Shown: one piece after another, positions 1-8,346 of the stretch
Position numbering within the stretch: position 1 is the first letter of the stretch
How the letters are laid out: every line of letters begins with the position of its first letter
Origin: DATLMR01 sp035634255
GTDB lineage: Bacteria > Acidobacteriota > Blastocatellia > UBA7656
DNA: 64,000 bases
Direction of reading: 5' to 3'
Assembly (NCBI GenBank): GCA_035634255.1
Contig: DASQDI010000061.1
Location: 9,480-73,479, forward strand
Made by a program: the position numbers and the translations under genes
The notes under the pieces: generated by a model
Databases searched by the model: none
What the model was told of the DNA's origin: nothing
Seen by the model: the letters and a program-made list of their open reading frames with translations, nothing else

Positions 1-578
1 CTGTCATTGCCGACAAGGGCGACGGCCAAGAGCCTTCCGTCAGGGCTGACCTCAATGTCGTTTGGAGTCAACCCGCCGGCCGGGAAGGGAGAGCCGGGCA
101 CGGGCGTGAGCGACCCATTCGACCCGATGCTAAATACTGTGAGGTTGTTTGAGTCTGAATTTGCCACTATTAAGAACCTTCCGTCAGGGGTGCATTCAAC
201 GGACCCGCCATTCGTGTCCGTTGCTCCGCCGGTAGGGAATGGCGAGCCGGGGATCAGAGCGAGGATGCCTGTGTTCGGGTCGATGTCGAACCCCGTAACG
301 TCGCTGCTGGCAGGGTTGACAACATACAGTCGGTTTCCCGCCGCGCAGGTGCTCGCCCGGTCGGCGGCGAAAGAGCCGCCGCCACGACCAGACCCGCCCG
401 TAGGGAAGGTGCCGATTAGGCTTAGAGTGCCGGTCGGCGACACCGCGAAGGCGCTGACCGTATTAGGGCCGGCCGTGTTGTTGTTCACATAGACGAAGTT
501 CTGCGCACGGGCACTCTCCGTGAAAATGGTCATAAGGGAGCAACTAATAAGCAGGCACCGCAATATGGCTGGCTTCAT
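1..578 (-). CDS. Exported beta-propeller (lactonase/YVTN-like) protein, 3' end beyond window
   Basis: Read on the bottom strand from the ATG at 576-578, an open frame of 192 codons runs off the left edge. A purine-rich AGGTGAAGGA lies just upstream. The first ~27 residues are a Sec signal peptide (hydrophobic LLISCSLMTIF, then SARAQ). The rest shows beta-propeller blade repeats: 'SPTGTLSLIG', 'PNTGILALIPGSPFP', 'SNGSLTPVPGSPFP', each followed by a PDGR-type turn (CTPDGRFL, SPDGRLL). Such repeats are typical of 7-bladed lactonase-like/YncE-like proteins, which are often periplasmic or surface-exposed. About four blades are visible, so the gene is probably roughly half present. Enzymatic activity cannot be judged because the remaining blades are missing. 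Confidence 0.75.
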   Translation of the reverse strand, partial: MKPAILRCLLISCSLMTIFTESARAQNFVYVNNNTAGPNTVSAFAVSPTGTLSLIGTFPTGGSGRGGGSFAADRASTCAAGNRLYVVNPASSDVTGFDIDPNTGILALIPGSPFPTGGATDTNGGSVECTPDGRFLIVANSDSNNLTVFSIGSNGSLTPVPGSPFPAGGLTPNDIEVSPDGRLLAVALVGND

Positions 579-799
579 TCCTTCACCTGTTCCTTGTTCA
601 TGTCTGACCCAACTGAGGCGTAGAAGATAACAACGATTCTGGAGTTCCCTCCACGGTTATTGCCTGAGCAGTAAAGGAGGTGGGTGTCCGGAGATTAAAA
701 GAGCGAGTCAGCCATTGTAACAGGGGGAGATAAAGGCACAAAGTGATTGTGCCTTGGTAGGTCTCAAGGACTAACGTAAAAGCTGGCGCAACGACTCGC

Positions 800-863
800 A
801 AGTTCCCCTCGGATACTGATGAGGGTGATGTGACTCATAAGTTCCCCTCTGACAGTGACGAGG
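800..863. repeat. Pair of ~25-bp imperfect direct repeats upstream of the 975 gene
   Basis: Two copies start with AAGTTCCCCTC and continue with a GAYA-CTGAYGAGG-like tail, at about 800-824 and 839-863, so spaced about 39 bp apart. They lie 110-175 bp upstream of the secreted-protein gene at 975. The spacing is close to four helical turns, which would suit a regulator binding two sites on the same face. Otherwise the gap 579-974 shows no convincing gene; the short bottom-strand frame at 598-801 has no family resemblance. Confidence 0.4.
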
Positions 864-974
864 CAGGTATTTAGAGAATGGCATGCAAATTGCTAAAAGT
901 TAAGAGTCCCCACTTACATCATAGTGGATAAAATTACGAACAAAGGGAGCCGGGCAACCGGCTTGGGAGAATTT

Positions 975-1709
975 ATGAGAAAAATGAGTATATTTTTAGG
1001 CTTGGTATGTTTGCTTGCAGTTGTATCTCTTTCCGCTCGCGGCCAAAGCGGGCAGGAAGTTTGTCTCGTAAATGAAACAGACGGCAGTAAACTTGTTCTA
1101 TTCCTTAACACGGGCGCTTTCAAGTACGTCGGCAGCGATGGGTTTGCCACGTCGGGAACCGGGCAGGTGAAGACGAACGGCTGCGTGGCGTCGCTTAACG
1201 GCGCTACCGCCGATGCAACCGTGGTGGCGGACGTGAACCTATGCGACCGCGCAGGGAAGGCCAGTATACAGGTGACGAGCCCCCAGTTCGCCGGCCAGCG
1301 AACCGTTATCGACTCGAATCTAGGTGATAACGGCTGCGTCTCCGCGGCCCCTCCCGACGGGGGTGGTACGGTTGAGGAACCGTCCGCATCCGGTGAATGG
1401 GTCACCTTGCAGGATGCCGACAGCTTCCTCGTCTTTCATACCCTGACTGGCGCTTACAAGTACACCAACTGCGGGGACGGGACGGTCTTTAGCGGGACCG
1501 GCCAGATAAAGAGGAATGGCTGCGAAGTCGCGCTGGAAGACATAAGCACCAGTTCCAGGGTTGTCGCTTCCGTTAACGTTTGCGAGCACACGGGCAAAGC
1601 GTCGGTGGAAGTCTTCCAGACGGTTAAATCGACCACTACCCCGACGATGAGCGACGTTATTTCCGATACCAACATGCAGGACAATACCGGCGCGTGCTCC
1701 GCTAAGTAG
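975..1709 (+). CDS. Secreted protein with a tandemly duplicated ~90-residue domain
   Basis: I start at ATG 975 rather than 924 because GGGAGA sits 5 bases upstream and the protein then begins with a proper signal peptide (MRKMSIFLGLVCLLAVVSL, cleavage after SARGQ). The mature part is two copies of one domain: residues about 28-110 and 130-215. Both copies share the pattern 'TGAxKY', 'GTGQ(V/I)K', 'NGC', a hydrophobic 'VASVN(V/L)C' strand and 'GKAS(I/V)'. The conserved cysteines (NGC and the VC/LC pair) could form disulfides outside the cytoplasm. I do not recognise a named family. It stands alone, with a strong terminator directly downstream, so it is probably monocistronic. Confidence 0.75.
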   Translation: MRKMSIFLGLVCLLAVVSLSARGQSGQEVCLVNETDGSKLVLFLNTGAFKYVGSDGFATSGTGQVKTNGCVASLNGATADATVVADVNLCDRAGKASIQVTSPQFAGQRTVIDSNLGDNGCVSAAPPDGGGTVEEPSASGEWVTLQDADSFLVFHTLTGAYKYTNCGDGTVFSGTGQIKRNGCEVALEDISTSSRVVASVNVCEHTGKASVEVFQTVKSTTTPTMSDVISDTNMQDNTGACSAK

Positions 1710-1732
1710 AAGACAGATTAACACCAGAAGTT

Positions 1733-1763
1733 AAAAGGCTGGGGCGATTGCTCCAGCCTTTTT
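1733..1763 (+). terminator. Rho-independent terminator of the 975-1709 gene
   Basis: AAAAGGCTGG ... CCAGCCTTTTT forms a 10-bp perfect stem, extended by three further pairs around a short GATT loop, followed by a T run. It starts 24 bases after the stop codon. Confidence 0.85.
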
Positions 1764-1850
1764 CAACGGATTCGTTCATTATTTAGAGATCGGTTGAGCC
1801 ATCGTAGCCGAATGACCACACCCTAAGAGGGGAGAGCTTGAGGGAGAGGA

Positions 1851-1879
1851 ACTCGCCGCTGCTTGGGCACGCGGCGAGT
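1851..1879. terminator. Hairpin beyond the 1925-2497 gene
   Basis: ACTCGCCGC (1851-1859) and GCGGCGAGT (1871-1879) form a perfect 9-bp stem with an 11-base loop. It lies about 45 bases past the stop of the bottom-strand gene. There is no clear T tract in that direction, so termination is only likely. Confidence 0.45.
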
Positions 1880-1924
1880 AATCTCTGGTAGATTTTTCTT
1901 AATGCGAACACCTCAGATGGATCG

Positions 1925-2497
1925 TTAGACGGCCTCCTCCGTCTCCCAGATGTTCGGGTAGTTGGTCACGAACCCTTCTTCGTTCACACTCAATTCTGCT
2001 ACAAACCTCCCTCCACCGCTCTCATACCGGTAGCTCGTTTCATCTATTCTCCGGTACACCTGCTCTAGCGGCTCAAGTCTGAAACTCGGGAACCGAAGCC
2101 ATGCTGCTCGCACCTCCGCCTCCTGCCCCACGGCCAGTCCCAGCCGGCGAATCGGCAGCAGGTTGGTCGATGGGCTGAAGTTCAAGTCCAAGTCAATGCA
2201 CCCTGCAACGTCCGGATAATCCTTCTCGTTCAGCCGCCAACTCTGATCAGGGCTGACGGCAAGCCGGATTTCTATCAAGCTATTTCCGACCCAACCGGCA
2301 ACTTTTGCGGACAGGGTGTGCCAGCGCGAATCGCATACGATCTGGTAATCGAGCCGACACGGTTGCTGATTATGGGAGAAGACGGCGGTTCCTTGTAGAT
2401 GCCAAGATTGAGTTTGAAAGAAAAGGAGCGAGGACTCATGGCCTGGGTGATCGAGCCTTCGCCAGAGTATGGAATGGTTTGTCAGATTCTTCTTCAT
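1925..2497 (-). CDS. Putative glycolipid-binding family protein (DUF1089-like)
   Basis: 190 residues. The pattern matches the small 'putative glycolipid-binding' family (PF06475): an N-terminal 'ILWRRLD..GHE' stretch, a central 'YQIVCDSRWHT' strand, 'LLPIRRLGL', and the C-terminal 'FVTNYPNIW' signature just before the end. No signal peptide. The biochemical role of the family is poorly known. The stop codon TAA is embedded in GTCTAAC (1924-1930), the form of an attC core site, and 36 bases upstream of the start lies GTTAGAC, the matching outer core. That is the organisation of an integron gene cassette. I see no strong ribosome binding site, which is also common in cassettes. Confidence 0.8.
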   Translation of the reverse strand: MKKNLTNHSILWRRLDHPGHESSLLFFQTQSWHLQGTAVFSHNQQPCRLDYQIVCDSRWHTLSAKVAGWVGNSLIEIRLAVSPDQSWRLNEKDYPDVAGCIDLDLNFSPSTNLLPIRRLGLAVGQEAEVRAAWLRFPSFRLEPLEQVYRRIDETSYRYESGGGRFVAELSVNEEGFVTNYPNIWETEEAV

Positions 2498-2532
2498 GAC
2501 AGGTAATTATTTTAGCGAGGAGTCCCCTGCCC

Positions 2533-2588
2533 GTCTAACGACAGGCACATTGGGCGTACGAAGGCTGTTTAATTTTCGCCCGTTCAGT
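2533..2588 (-). other. Short attC-like site between two cassette-like genes
   Basis: On the bottom strand this 56-bp stretch begins at the stop codon of the DHFR-family gene (ACTGAAC) and ends in GTTAGAC. GGGCG near the left end can pair with CGCCC near the right end. The right core fits GTTRRRY exactly, while the left core departs from RYYYAAC at one position. Position and size fit a minimal attC, but the hairpin is weak. Confidence 0.35.
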
Positions 2589-3156
2589 CGCGTCTCGGCT
2601 CGTAGTTAAGAACAACAATCCCGCAGTCAAATGCTCTGGATTTTACTAATGTCAGATTTTGTTTGTCCTCAAGTTCTTTGAAAATTGCCATCCCGTTACC
2701 AATCGCAGTCGGATTAACGAATAAATGAAACTCGTCGATCAGCCCGTGTTTGATTAGAGCCGATACAAAGGTCGCACCGCCATAAGCGATGATGTCTTTA
2801 CCGTCTTTTTTTTTCAGGCGGGCGATTTCGTCAACAAGGTTGCCTTTTGCTAAAACGGTATTGTCCCATCCTGACTCGTCTAGCGTTTTGGTAAAAACGA
2901 CTTTGGGTGTGTCCGTAAATTTCTTACCGGATGTAAATGCCGGGTCATCCGGATTTGCGGCCACGGTAGACCAGTAAGGGATGAACCCTTCGGCAAGTTT
3001 TCGCCCGAGGATAATGCAGTCAACAGGTTCAGTTACGTCGTTGACATATTGTTTTAACTCATCGTCCCAATCCCACACCATAAAGTCCATTTCGCCATTT
3101 GGCCCCGCAATGTACCCGTCAACGGCCATCTGTACTTGAAGTTTTAATTTTCTCAT
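2584..3156 (-). CDS. Dihydrofolate reductase family protein (RibD C-terminal-like)
   Basis: 190 residues with the usual layout of the bacterial DHFR/RibD-C family. The N-terminus is 'MAVDGYIAGPNGEMDFM' (substrate-side loop with the tryptophan-rich 'VWDWDDEL' after it). Then come 'DCIILGRKLAEGF' (residues ~45-58), 'PKVVFTKTLDESGWDN', a cofactor-side segment 'IIAYGGATFVSALI' (the glycine-rich NADPH loop) and 'LIDEFHLFVNPTAIGNG' near the C-terminus. Members are presumed NAD(P)H-dependent reductases; the substrate is unknown, and true DHFR activity is not implied. It precedes the glycolipid-binding-like gene on the same strand, separated by an attC-like site, so the two may be consecutive gene cassettes. 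Confidence 0.85.
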   Translation of the reverse strand: MRKLKLQVQMAVDGYIAGPNGEMDFMVWDWDDELKQYVNDVTEPVDCIILGRKLAEGFIPYWSTVAANPDDPAFTSGKKFTDTPKVVFTKTLDESGWDNTVLAKGNLVDEIARLKKKDGKDIIAYGGATFVSALIKHGLIDEFHLFVNPTAIGNGMAIFKELEDKQNLTLVKSRAFDCGIVVLNYEPRRD

Positions 3157-3194
3157 CGCCCTGTTTTCCTTCGTTATGAAATTGTCTCGCCTTT

Positions 3195-3308
3195 GCTAAT
3201 CTGCTCCAGCGAAGCCGCCTGACGTCCCGTATCGGCGGGCGCGTGCTGAGGCGCTGGATAGCCCGATCAAGCTGACCGCACGCGCTCCGTTGCACACGAT
3301 TATTAGAT
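3195..3308 (-). other. Degenerate imperfect palindrome upstream of the DHFR-family gene
   Basis: The ends read GCTAATCTG on the top strand and a complementary ATTAGAT about 110 bp away, with related inner arms (CCAGCGAAGC against GCGCGCTCCGTTG-like sequence). It has attC-like geometry, but AAT replaces AAC in the cores. It may be an inactivated site. The rest of 3157-3693 holds a small hairpin at 3485-3499 and no convincing gene. Confidence 0.25.
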
Positions 3309-3484
3309 TCTGGCCTAGTCAAAGTCCTTGTCAACATCCTTAACGGACCCCGACTAGATCACGGGCGCCCGCGCTGGGGCTACAAGCGCTGATAGGAAGC
3401 TCGACCCCCTTTTGGAGTAAATCGAGTTGAGCTAGTCGTCACGGGGCAGCTAAAATCTCCCCGGTAATCCGGGCGTCGCTATGG

Positions 3485-3502
3485 CCCACAAAAAGTGGGT
3501 TT
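3485..3502. terminator. Small hairpin, CCCAC-AAAAA-GTGGG-TTT
   Basis: A perfect 5-bp stem with an A5 loop is followed by TTT on the top strand. It lies about 190 bp upstream of mltF and has no top-strand gene before it, so its role is unclear. Confidence 0.25.
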
Positions 3503-3693
3503 CGCTTTGGATTTGCCGGCGGAGATAGAGCAAACAATAAGCATTGCGCCGAATGAGTCTATGCCTTGGGATAAATAATGGCCAAGCGCATTTCTATATT
3601 CTCAGGTAGATCCTCGTGCCCGTGAGATTGCCGGTAGATACTTACCTGACCTGAAGCGACCGATGTACCGTCTCTAGCAGGGAGGCTTACGTC

Positions 3694-5214
3694 ATGAAAG
3701 TCCAGGCCAGATTAGTTCTTTTCATTCTCTTGCCCTCTCTTATTTTCGTCTTTCCCGCCTGCGAGCGGTTCAGAAAGCCGGAGATGCCGGAGGTTGATAC
3801 GATTGACCGCCGTTCGAACCTGCCGATGGTCGAGCCGATCCAGCGCGACCTCGCAAGTATTAAGGAGCGCGGCACGCTGACCGTTCTGGCCCCTTACAAC
3901 TCCACGACCTATTTTCTTTACCGTGGCGAACCGCTCGGCTATGAGTTCGAGTTGCTGCGCTCATTTGCCGAAGCGCAGGGCGTCGCGCTGAAAGTCATCG
4001 TCGTCACGGACCCGAAAAGCCTCTTCCCTTTGCTCAATAGCGGCGATGGCGACATCATCGCCGCGAGGCTGGTTCCCACCGACGAGGGCAAGCAGCATGT
4101 CTCTTTCACCAATGCTCTGTACCACACCGAGCCGGCGCTCGTGCAGCAGGAAAGGCCCGCGACGGCCACAGACCCGGTAAGAGAGAAGGCCCTCCAACCC
4201 GGCCCCCACGAAGAGTTGCCGGAGATTGAAATTCAAGCGCGGCTCATCACGAGGCCGTCCCAACTTGCAAACAAGACGGTCCATCTACCCGAACAATCTC
4301 CCTATGACCAGACGATCATCGAACTGTCCGATAGCATCTCAGGCGACATTCATGTCATAGAGATGGGCGGTGCGATCCAGGACGAGGCGCTGGCCCAGAA
4401 GGTCGCTAAGGGGGAGATTGATTTCACCGTCATGCAAGGGAACCTCGCCGAGTTGAAAGAGTCTGAGTTCACGAACCTGAAGGTTCGCCCTATCGTCGGG
4501 CGGTCGCACAGCGTCGCGTGGGCAGTCAGGAAGAACGCACCCGAGCTGATGAACGCGCTCAATGGCTGGGTCGAAGAGAAACAAAACGGGTCGCTATTCG
4601 ACCGGCTCTATCAGAAATATTTTAAAGATCGGAGGAGTTACAAGGAGCGCGTTGACAGCAAGTACCTCACTTCCAGGACCGGCAAACTCTGTGAGTACGA
4701 CGAGCTGCTGAAACAGCATGCGCCCGAACTGAACTGGGACTGGCGCCTGCTGGCCTCGCAAGCGTTTCAGGAATCACGCTTCAAACCTGAAGCGCGCTCC
4801 TGGGCGGGAGCGACGGGGCTGCTTCAACTGATGCCCCGCACGGCGGAAGAGTACGGGGTCAAAAACTCGCGCGACCCGGAGGAGAACGTGCAAGGAGCCG
4901 TCCGATTCCTCCAGTGGCTGACGGAGCGCTGGTCCAAGCGCATCCCGGACGAAGTCGAACGGCTGAAATTCATTCTGGCTTCGTACAACTGCGGCGCGGG
5001 GCATGTCGAGGATGCGCAGCGCCTGACGGAGAAGTACGGAGGGAACCCGGAAGTATGGGAAGATGTCTCCTACTGGCTGCTGCAAAAGTCGACGCAGCAA
5101 TACTCCACCGATCCGGTCGTAAAGTTCGGTTTCTGTAGAGGGCTCGAACCTGTCAACTATGTCAGGTTGATACTCGAACGCTACGATCACTACAGGCAGT
5201 TTGTCGCCAACTAA
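3694..5214 (+). CDS. mltF: Membrane-bound lytic murein transglycosylase F (SBP-3 + SLT domains)
   Basis: 506 residues, start supported by GGGAGG 8 bases upstream. The N-terminus is a lipoprotein signal (LFILLPSLIFVFPAC, Cys about residue 23), so it should be anchored in a membrane on the periplasmic side. Residues ~50-320 form a solute-binding-protein family 3 domain ('IKERGTLTVLAPYNSTTYF', 'GEPLGYEFELLRSFAEA'). Residues ~335-495 form the SLT lysozyme-like domain, with the catalytic glutamate in 'QAFQESRFKPEA' and the conserved 'GATGLLQLMPRTAEEYG' and 'ILASYNCGAGHVEDA'. MltF cleaves the MurNAc-GlcNAc bond with formation of the 1,6-anhydro product. Domain order and length match E. coli MltF. 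No missing residues seen, and it appears to be a single-gene unit. Confidence 0.9.
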   Translation: MKVQARLVLFILLPSLIFVFPACERFRKPEMPEVDTIDRRSNLPMVEPIQRDLASIKERGTLTVLAPYNSTTYFLYRGEPLGYEFELLRSFAEAQGVALKVIVVTDPKSLFPLLNSGDGDIIAARLVPTDEGKQHVSFTNALYHTEPALVQQERPATATDPVREKALQPGPHEELPEIEIQARLITRPSQLANKTVHLPEQSPYDQTIIELSDSISGDIHVIEMGGAIQDEALAQKVAKGEIDFTVMQGNLAELKESEFTNLKVRPIVGRSHSVAWAVRKNAPELMNALNGWVEEKQNGSLFDRLYQKYFKDRRSYKERVDSKYLTSRTGKLCEYDELLKQHAPELNWDWRLLASQAFQESRFKPEARSWAGATGLLQLMPRTAEEYGVKNSRDPEENVQGAVRFLQWLTERWSKRIPDEVERLKFILASYNCGAGHVEDAQRLTEKYGGNPEVWEDVSYWLLQKSTQQYSTDPVVKFGFCRGLEPVNYVRLILERYDHYRQFVAN

Positions 5215-5297
5215 AGAATTGACCCAGCCTCTTGCACAAATAAGGTACTGGATATGGCGCTCGGTTTAGCCTTTTGAACATACTTTAGAGGGAGAAC

Positions 5298-5390
5298 ATA
5301 TAACGTCTCGCATCACTCGGACCATGTGCAGTACTGAAAGAAACTATATGAAATTCGCCTCGCGGCCTCCGCTGCCTGCGGCTGTTAGGC
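5298..5390 (-). other. attC-like recombination site next to the GNAT gene
   Basis: On the bottom strand this 93-bp element starts with GCCTAAC (5384-5390, fits RYYYAAC) eight bases after the GNAT stop and ends in GTTATAT (5298-5304, imperfect). The two arms pair imperfectly: TAAC-GCCGCA...GCGGAGG against TAACGTCTCGCA..CTCGGA. Length and arm sequence resemble the sites at 26116, 27844 and 31643. Confidence 0.55.
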
Positions 5391-5398
5391 GTCGCCCC

Positions 5399-5932
5399 TT
5401 ACTCAATCACCCGAGAAAAAAAAAGGGCAATCTCCCCCCCTCCGACATCCCTCTCATCATACAGCCGTGTATCTAGCCCGCACCACTCGAACCCTACCCG
5501 TTCGTAAAACCGGACCGCCCCATAGTTGATCGTCTGCGTTTCTACCCACAAGCATCGAGCCTTGCGGCGGCGGGCCTCACTTAACGCCGACTCCACCATT
5601 GCGCGTCCCGCGCCAAGCCCGCGAGATGATGGCGCGAGGTACAAGTGTTCCAGGTTCGCCCGCCGATTCCACTCCCCGATTCTCATCGCGGCTAGCCCCA
5701 CAACTACTCCACTGTCCTCGGCTATCTGCGCCCAATCCAACGTCGGAAGTGTATCGAGGTCGTCTGCCAGCCGGTATGACTTACTCACGGGCGGCGAGAC
5801 CACGACGTCTTCGAGATTGAACGACCGATCCGTTCGCTGAAGGCGATACACGCGGTCAGTTGTAAAGGAGGTGTCGAGAGTCGCTAGGGATGCCCGGTCA
5901 TCCGGCCAGCGCAATGGGCGAAATCCGATCAT
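5399..5932 (-). CDS. GNAT family N-acetyltransferase
   Basis: 177 residues from the chosen start. An upstream in-frame ATG at 5960-5962 exists, but GAGAGGG lies 7 bases before the ATG at 5932, and the protein from there begins at the first recognisable strand (MIGFRPLRW). The acetyl-CoA binding motif A is clear: 'LEHLYLAPSSRGLGAGRAM' around residues 95-113, with the R-G-L-G-A-G pyrophosphate loop, followed by the helix 'VESALSEARRR'. Motif B is 'NYGAVRFYERVGFEW'. It should transfer an acetyl group to an amine; the acceptor cannot be told. An attC-like site directly follows its stop, so it may be a captured cassette. Confidence 0.85.
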   Translation of the reverse strand: MIGFRPLRWPDDRASLATLDTSFTTDRVYRLQRTDRSFNLEDVVVSPPVSKSYRLADDLDTLPTLDWAQIAEDSGVVVGLAAMRIGEWNRRANLEHLYLAPSSRGLGAGRAMVESALSEARRRKARCLWVETQTINYGAVRFYERVGFEWCGLDTRLYDERDVGGGEIALFFSRVIE

Positions 5933-5977
5933 GAGTGATCCCTCTCGCTTTGGGTTAGGCATCGGTTTCCCGACCCA

Positions 5978-8236
5978 CTATTTCCAGACGGGGATTTTCA
6001 CGTAGCTGTCGTTTCCCCATTTTACCTGCAATGGGGCCTTCGCATCATTGATGTCCTCGTCGCTTACGTCCTTGCCGGTGCCATAGTTAATCTGAGCGAA
6101 AGGGTTCTTGTTGATGTTCAATGTAACAAGCAGACGGCTGCCTTTGCTGAGTCTTCGACTCACCATTCGGGTTTTATTAAAGGGGATTGATTCCACCTTG
6201 CCGGGCGTGAGCAAGTTCCTGACGGCCATATCTTTCGCATAACTTGCGCGCCCCATAAAGTAAGACAGATGAAACAACTCGCCATTCGGCATTACCTCAT
6301 ACAACACCAAGCCGATATCCATGTCCTTTTTGTTGATCGTGGCTTTGATCTCGCCCAGGAACGTGCCGGAGATTTCGACCGGCTCATCGAATGGCTCGCT
6401 GATGAAAGCAAACCCGTTGGAAAGATCGAGTTTCTTGCCCACGATGGGGTCGGGATAGTAGTCATTGTTGACGGTTTTTCTGTCCGCAAAATCCACCTCC
6501 TGATAAAGGAATCCCGGCTTGGATGGCCTTTCCAAGGATAATTGATAATAGTCGCCCGCTCTCACGTCCGTCAGATACAAGGTCAGCACTTCATTAGTCA
6601 TTCTTTCCAGCGACGGAGCATGTCTCCATGTGTTAGTGCCCATCACCTGATAGTTTATTTTGTCCTTCAGCAGCTCAGGCTTCTTGCCGCCGCGCAATAC
6701 ATAGTCCATCCACTGAAAAGTGATTTCCGGCGTACTGATCTGCGCCACCGGGTCAATGGTGTACCCTCTCAGGGTCGCGTCTTTGCGCGCTCTCTGCGCC
6801 CCGAAGTGATCGTAGGGGCCGATCAGCAAATAATGGTTGGCATTCTTGTTGTATTTGTAGTGCTCCTTCAGATAGTGCAAGGCGGATTGCTGACCGTCAT
6901 CGTAATACCCCGTGATGGTCAAGACGGGAATGTTGATCCTGGCGAATTCGTTCTTGTAGGGAACCATATCCTGCCAGTACTTGTCATAGCTCGGATGCTG
7001 CAGCCATCGCTGGAGCCACTTGTTTGGCATGCCGTCAATAGCATCTATCTGGCGGTAGGATTTTCCGCTCGCATACCATTTGTCGTTGAGGCTAGCCCAT
7101 CGTTCGCGATCTAAGTAGGTTTCATTATCGAGAGTTTTGTTATTGGTGGTGTAAAACGCCCAGGCATAATTGACGAACAAAAAAATGTTGTTCTCCATGG
7201 GTAGACCATCGCCCGGATTGTTGGCCACATAGGGGACGATGGTTTTGAGCGCCGGGTGCAGTTTCTTTGTCGCCGCCCACTGCGCAAACCCACTGTAACT
7301 CCCGCCATACATGCCCACGCGCCCGTCGCTCCAGGGCCGTTTACTTATCCAATCGATCACCGCGCGGGCATCCTCGCCGTCGCGCTCGTAGGGCACGGGC
7401 GTATCAGGGCTGCGCCCCTTGCCTCGTGTGTACGCCGCCACGCCAGCGTAACCGCGAGCCGCCATCTTTCTCGCCTCGTAGAAGTACTGCTCGTCGTCGG
7501 CATAGATGGTGAAGACAAGAAGGGCCGGAAGGGGTGCCTTTGCCGATTTGGGCCGCACGATCATCGCGGCGATGTGGGCCCCGTCCGGGGTCTTAATGAG
7601 GATCTCTTTGTCGGCAATGTAGCGTTCGGCATCGTCCTCGGCAATGAGGATGTTGGTCAGGGGCGTCCAGGCTTGAAAGTCCTGGTAGAAGTGATACAGC
7701 CTGATCAAAGCCAGTGCATCGGGCAGAGCGATCTTGTCCTTGCCTTTTTGTTTTTCCACAGCCGCGCGAAGGTCGGCGCGTGCGCGGTTCAGGTCACCAA
7801 CAAACCAATACAATGCCTCGCTGGCGGTCTTGTCGTCCAGGCGGTCGAATACTTCACGGAACTCCTGCCTGAACGCTTCGTCCAAAGACAGCCCCGCTGT
7901 AGCCTGCTTCGCCCTGGCCTTCGTGAGTATCTCGAATGGCAGGAGCACCAGAGCGGAAGCCGGGTCTGTGGCCTGCCGCATCTCGGTCAGGGTTCGAAGT
8001 GTCGCGACTGCTTCCGGGTACTGACCAGCGACGACTTGCAGACGGAACAGAGTGTTGAGGTACCGACTGCGATCAGGCTCCTGATAGTTCGCAACCGCTT
8101 GCTTCGCAACCCCCGGCATGACACGGGCGAGCGATGCCTCGTCTTTCACAGCATCCCGCGGCAGGTCTAACTCTTGAGCCAAAGCACTGGTGCTAAGGGC
8201 AGCACATAAAAGTATAAGACAGAATAACCTTCGCAT
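5978..8236 (-). CDS. Exported CocE/NonD-type alpha/beta hydrolase (X-Pro dipeptidyl-peptidase S15 family)
   Basis: 752 residues with a cleavable signal peptide (LFCLILLCAALSTSALAQ) and a good ribosome site (GGAAGGGAAAG). An alpha-helical N-terminal part (residues ~20-200) precedes the S15 catalytic domain. The nucleophile serine is in 'VGMYGGSYSGFAQW' (G-x-S-Y-x-G, residue ~317), preceded by 'DGEDARAVIDWI'. A later acid and histidine are suggested by 'ITGYYDDGQQSAL' and 'IGPYDHFGAQ'. The C-terminal ~220 residues form the jelly-roll domain typical of CocE/NonD proteins (DLSNGFAFISEPFDEPVEISG). The family hydrolyses acyl esters or peptides, and the extra N-terminal helical region makes it longer than cocaine-esterase-like members. 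Likely periplasmic peptidase or esterase; substrate unknown. Confidence 0.85.
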   Translation of the reverse strand: MRRLFCLILLCAALSTSALAQELDLPRDAVKDEASLARVMPGVAKQAVANYQEPDRSRYLNTLFRLQVVAGQYPEAVATLRTLTEMRQATDPASALVLLPFEILTKARAKQATAGLSLDEAFRQEFREVFDRLDDKTASEALYWFVGDLNRARADLRAAVEKQKGKDKIALPDALALIRLYHFYQDFQAWTPLTNILIAEDDAERYIADKEILIKTPDGAHIAAMIVRPKSAKAPLPALLVFTIYADDEQYFYEARKMAARGYAGVAAYTRGKGRSPDTPVPYERDGEDARAVIDWISKRPWSDGRVGMYGGSYSGFAQWAATKKLHPALKTIVPYVANNPGDGLPMENNIFLFVNYAWAFYTTNNKTLDNETYLDRERWASLNDKWYASGKSYRQIDAIDGMPNKWLQRWLQHPSYDKYWQDMVPYKNEFARINIPVLTITGYYDDGQQSALHYLKEHYKYNKNANHYLLIGPYDHFGAQRARKDATLRGYTIDPVAQISTPEITFQWMDYVLRGGKKPELLKDKINYQVMGTNTWRHAPSLERMTNEVLTLYLTDVRAGDYYQLSLERPSKPGFLYQEVDFADRKTVNNDYYPDPIVGKKLDLSNGFAFISEPFDEPVEISGTFLGEIKATINKKDMDIGLVLYEVMPNGELFHLSYFMGRASYAKDMAVRNLLTPGKVESIPFNKTRMVSRRLSKGSRLLVTLNINKNPFAQINYGTGKDVSDEDINDAKAPLQVKWGNDSYVKIPVWK

Positions 8237-8324
8237 TTAGACTTTCCCTTCCTTACCGAAGATCATGCCAAAGAACAGGCCCATGAGAAAGTATAGTTTA
8301 TCTCACAGGCTGTTGGCTGCGCTG

Positions 8325-8346
8325 GGCGACCTTGTCGCGGGTCGCC
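8325..8346. repeat. Small inverted repeat in the 8237-8625 gap
   Basis: GGCGACC (8325-8331) and GGTCGCC (8340-8346) are perfect complements around an 8-base loop. It lies between the divergent S15 hydrolase and the glycine-rich protein gene. Nothing else recognisable was seen in this 389-bp gap. Confidence 0.3.

Noticed and set aside
598..801. 67-codon bottom-strand frame
   Set aside because: No ribosome site or family resemblance; it lies in a likely regulatory gap.
5954..5960. GCCTAAC core-like sequence near the GNAT start
   Set aside because: No partner GTTRRRY in the right orientation and no palindrome; it falls in the unused N-terminal extension of the gene.
7256..8170. 304-codon top-strand frame inside the CocE/NonD hydrolase gene
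   Set aside because: Shadow of a well-supported gene; no recognisable domain.
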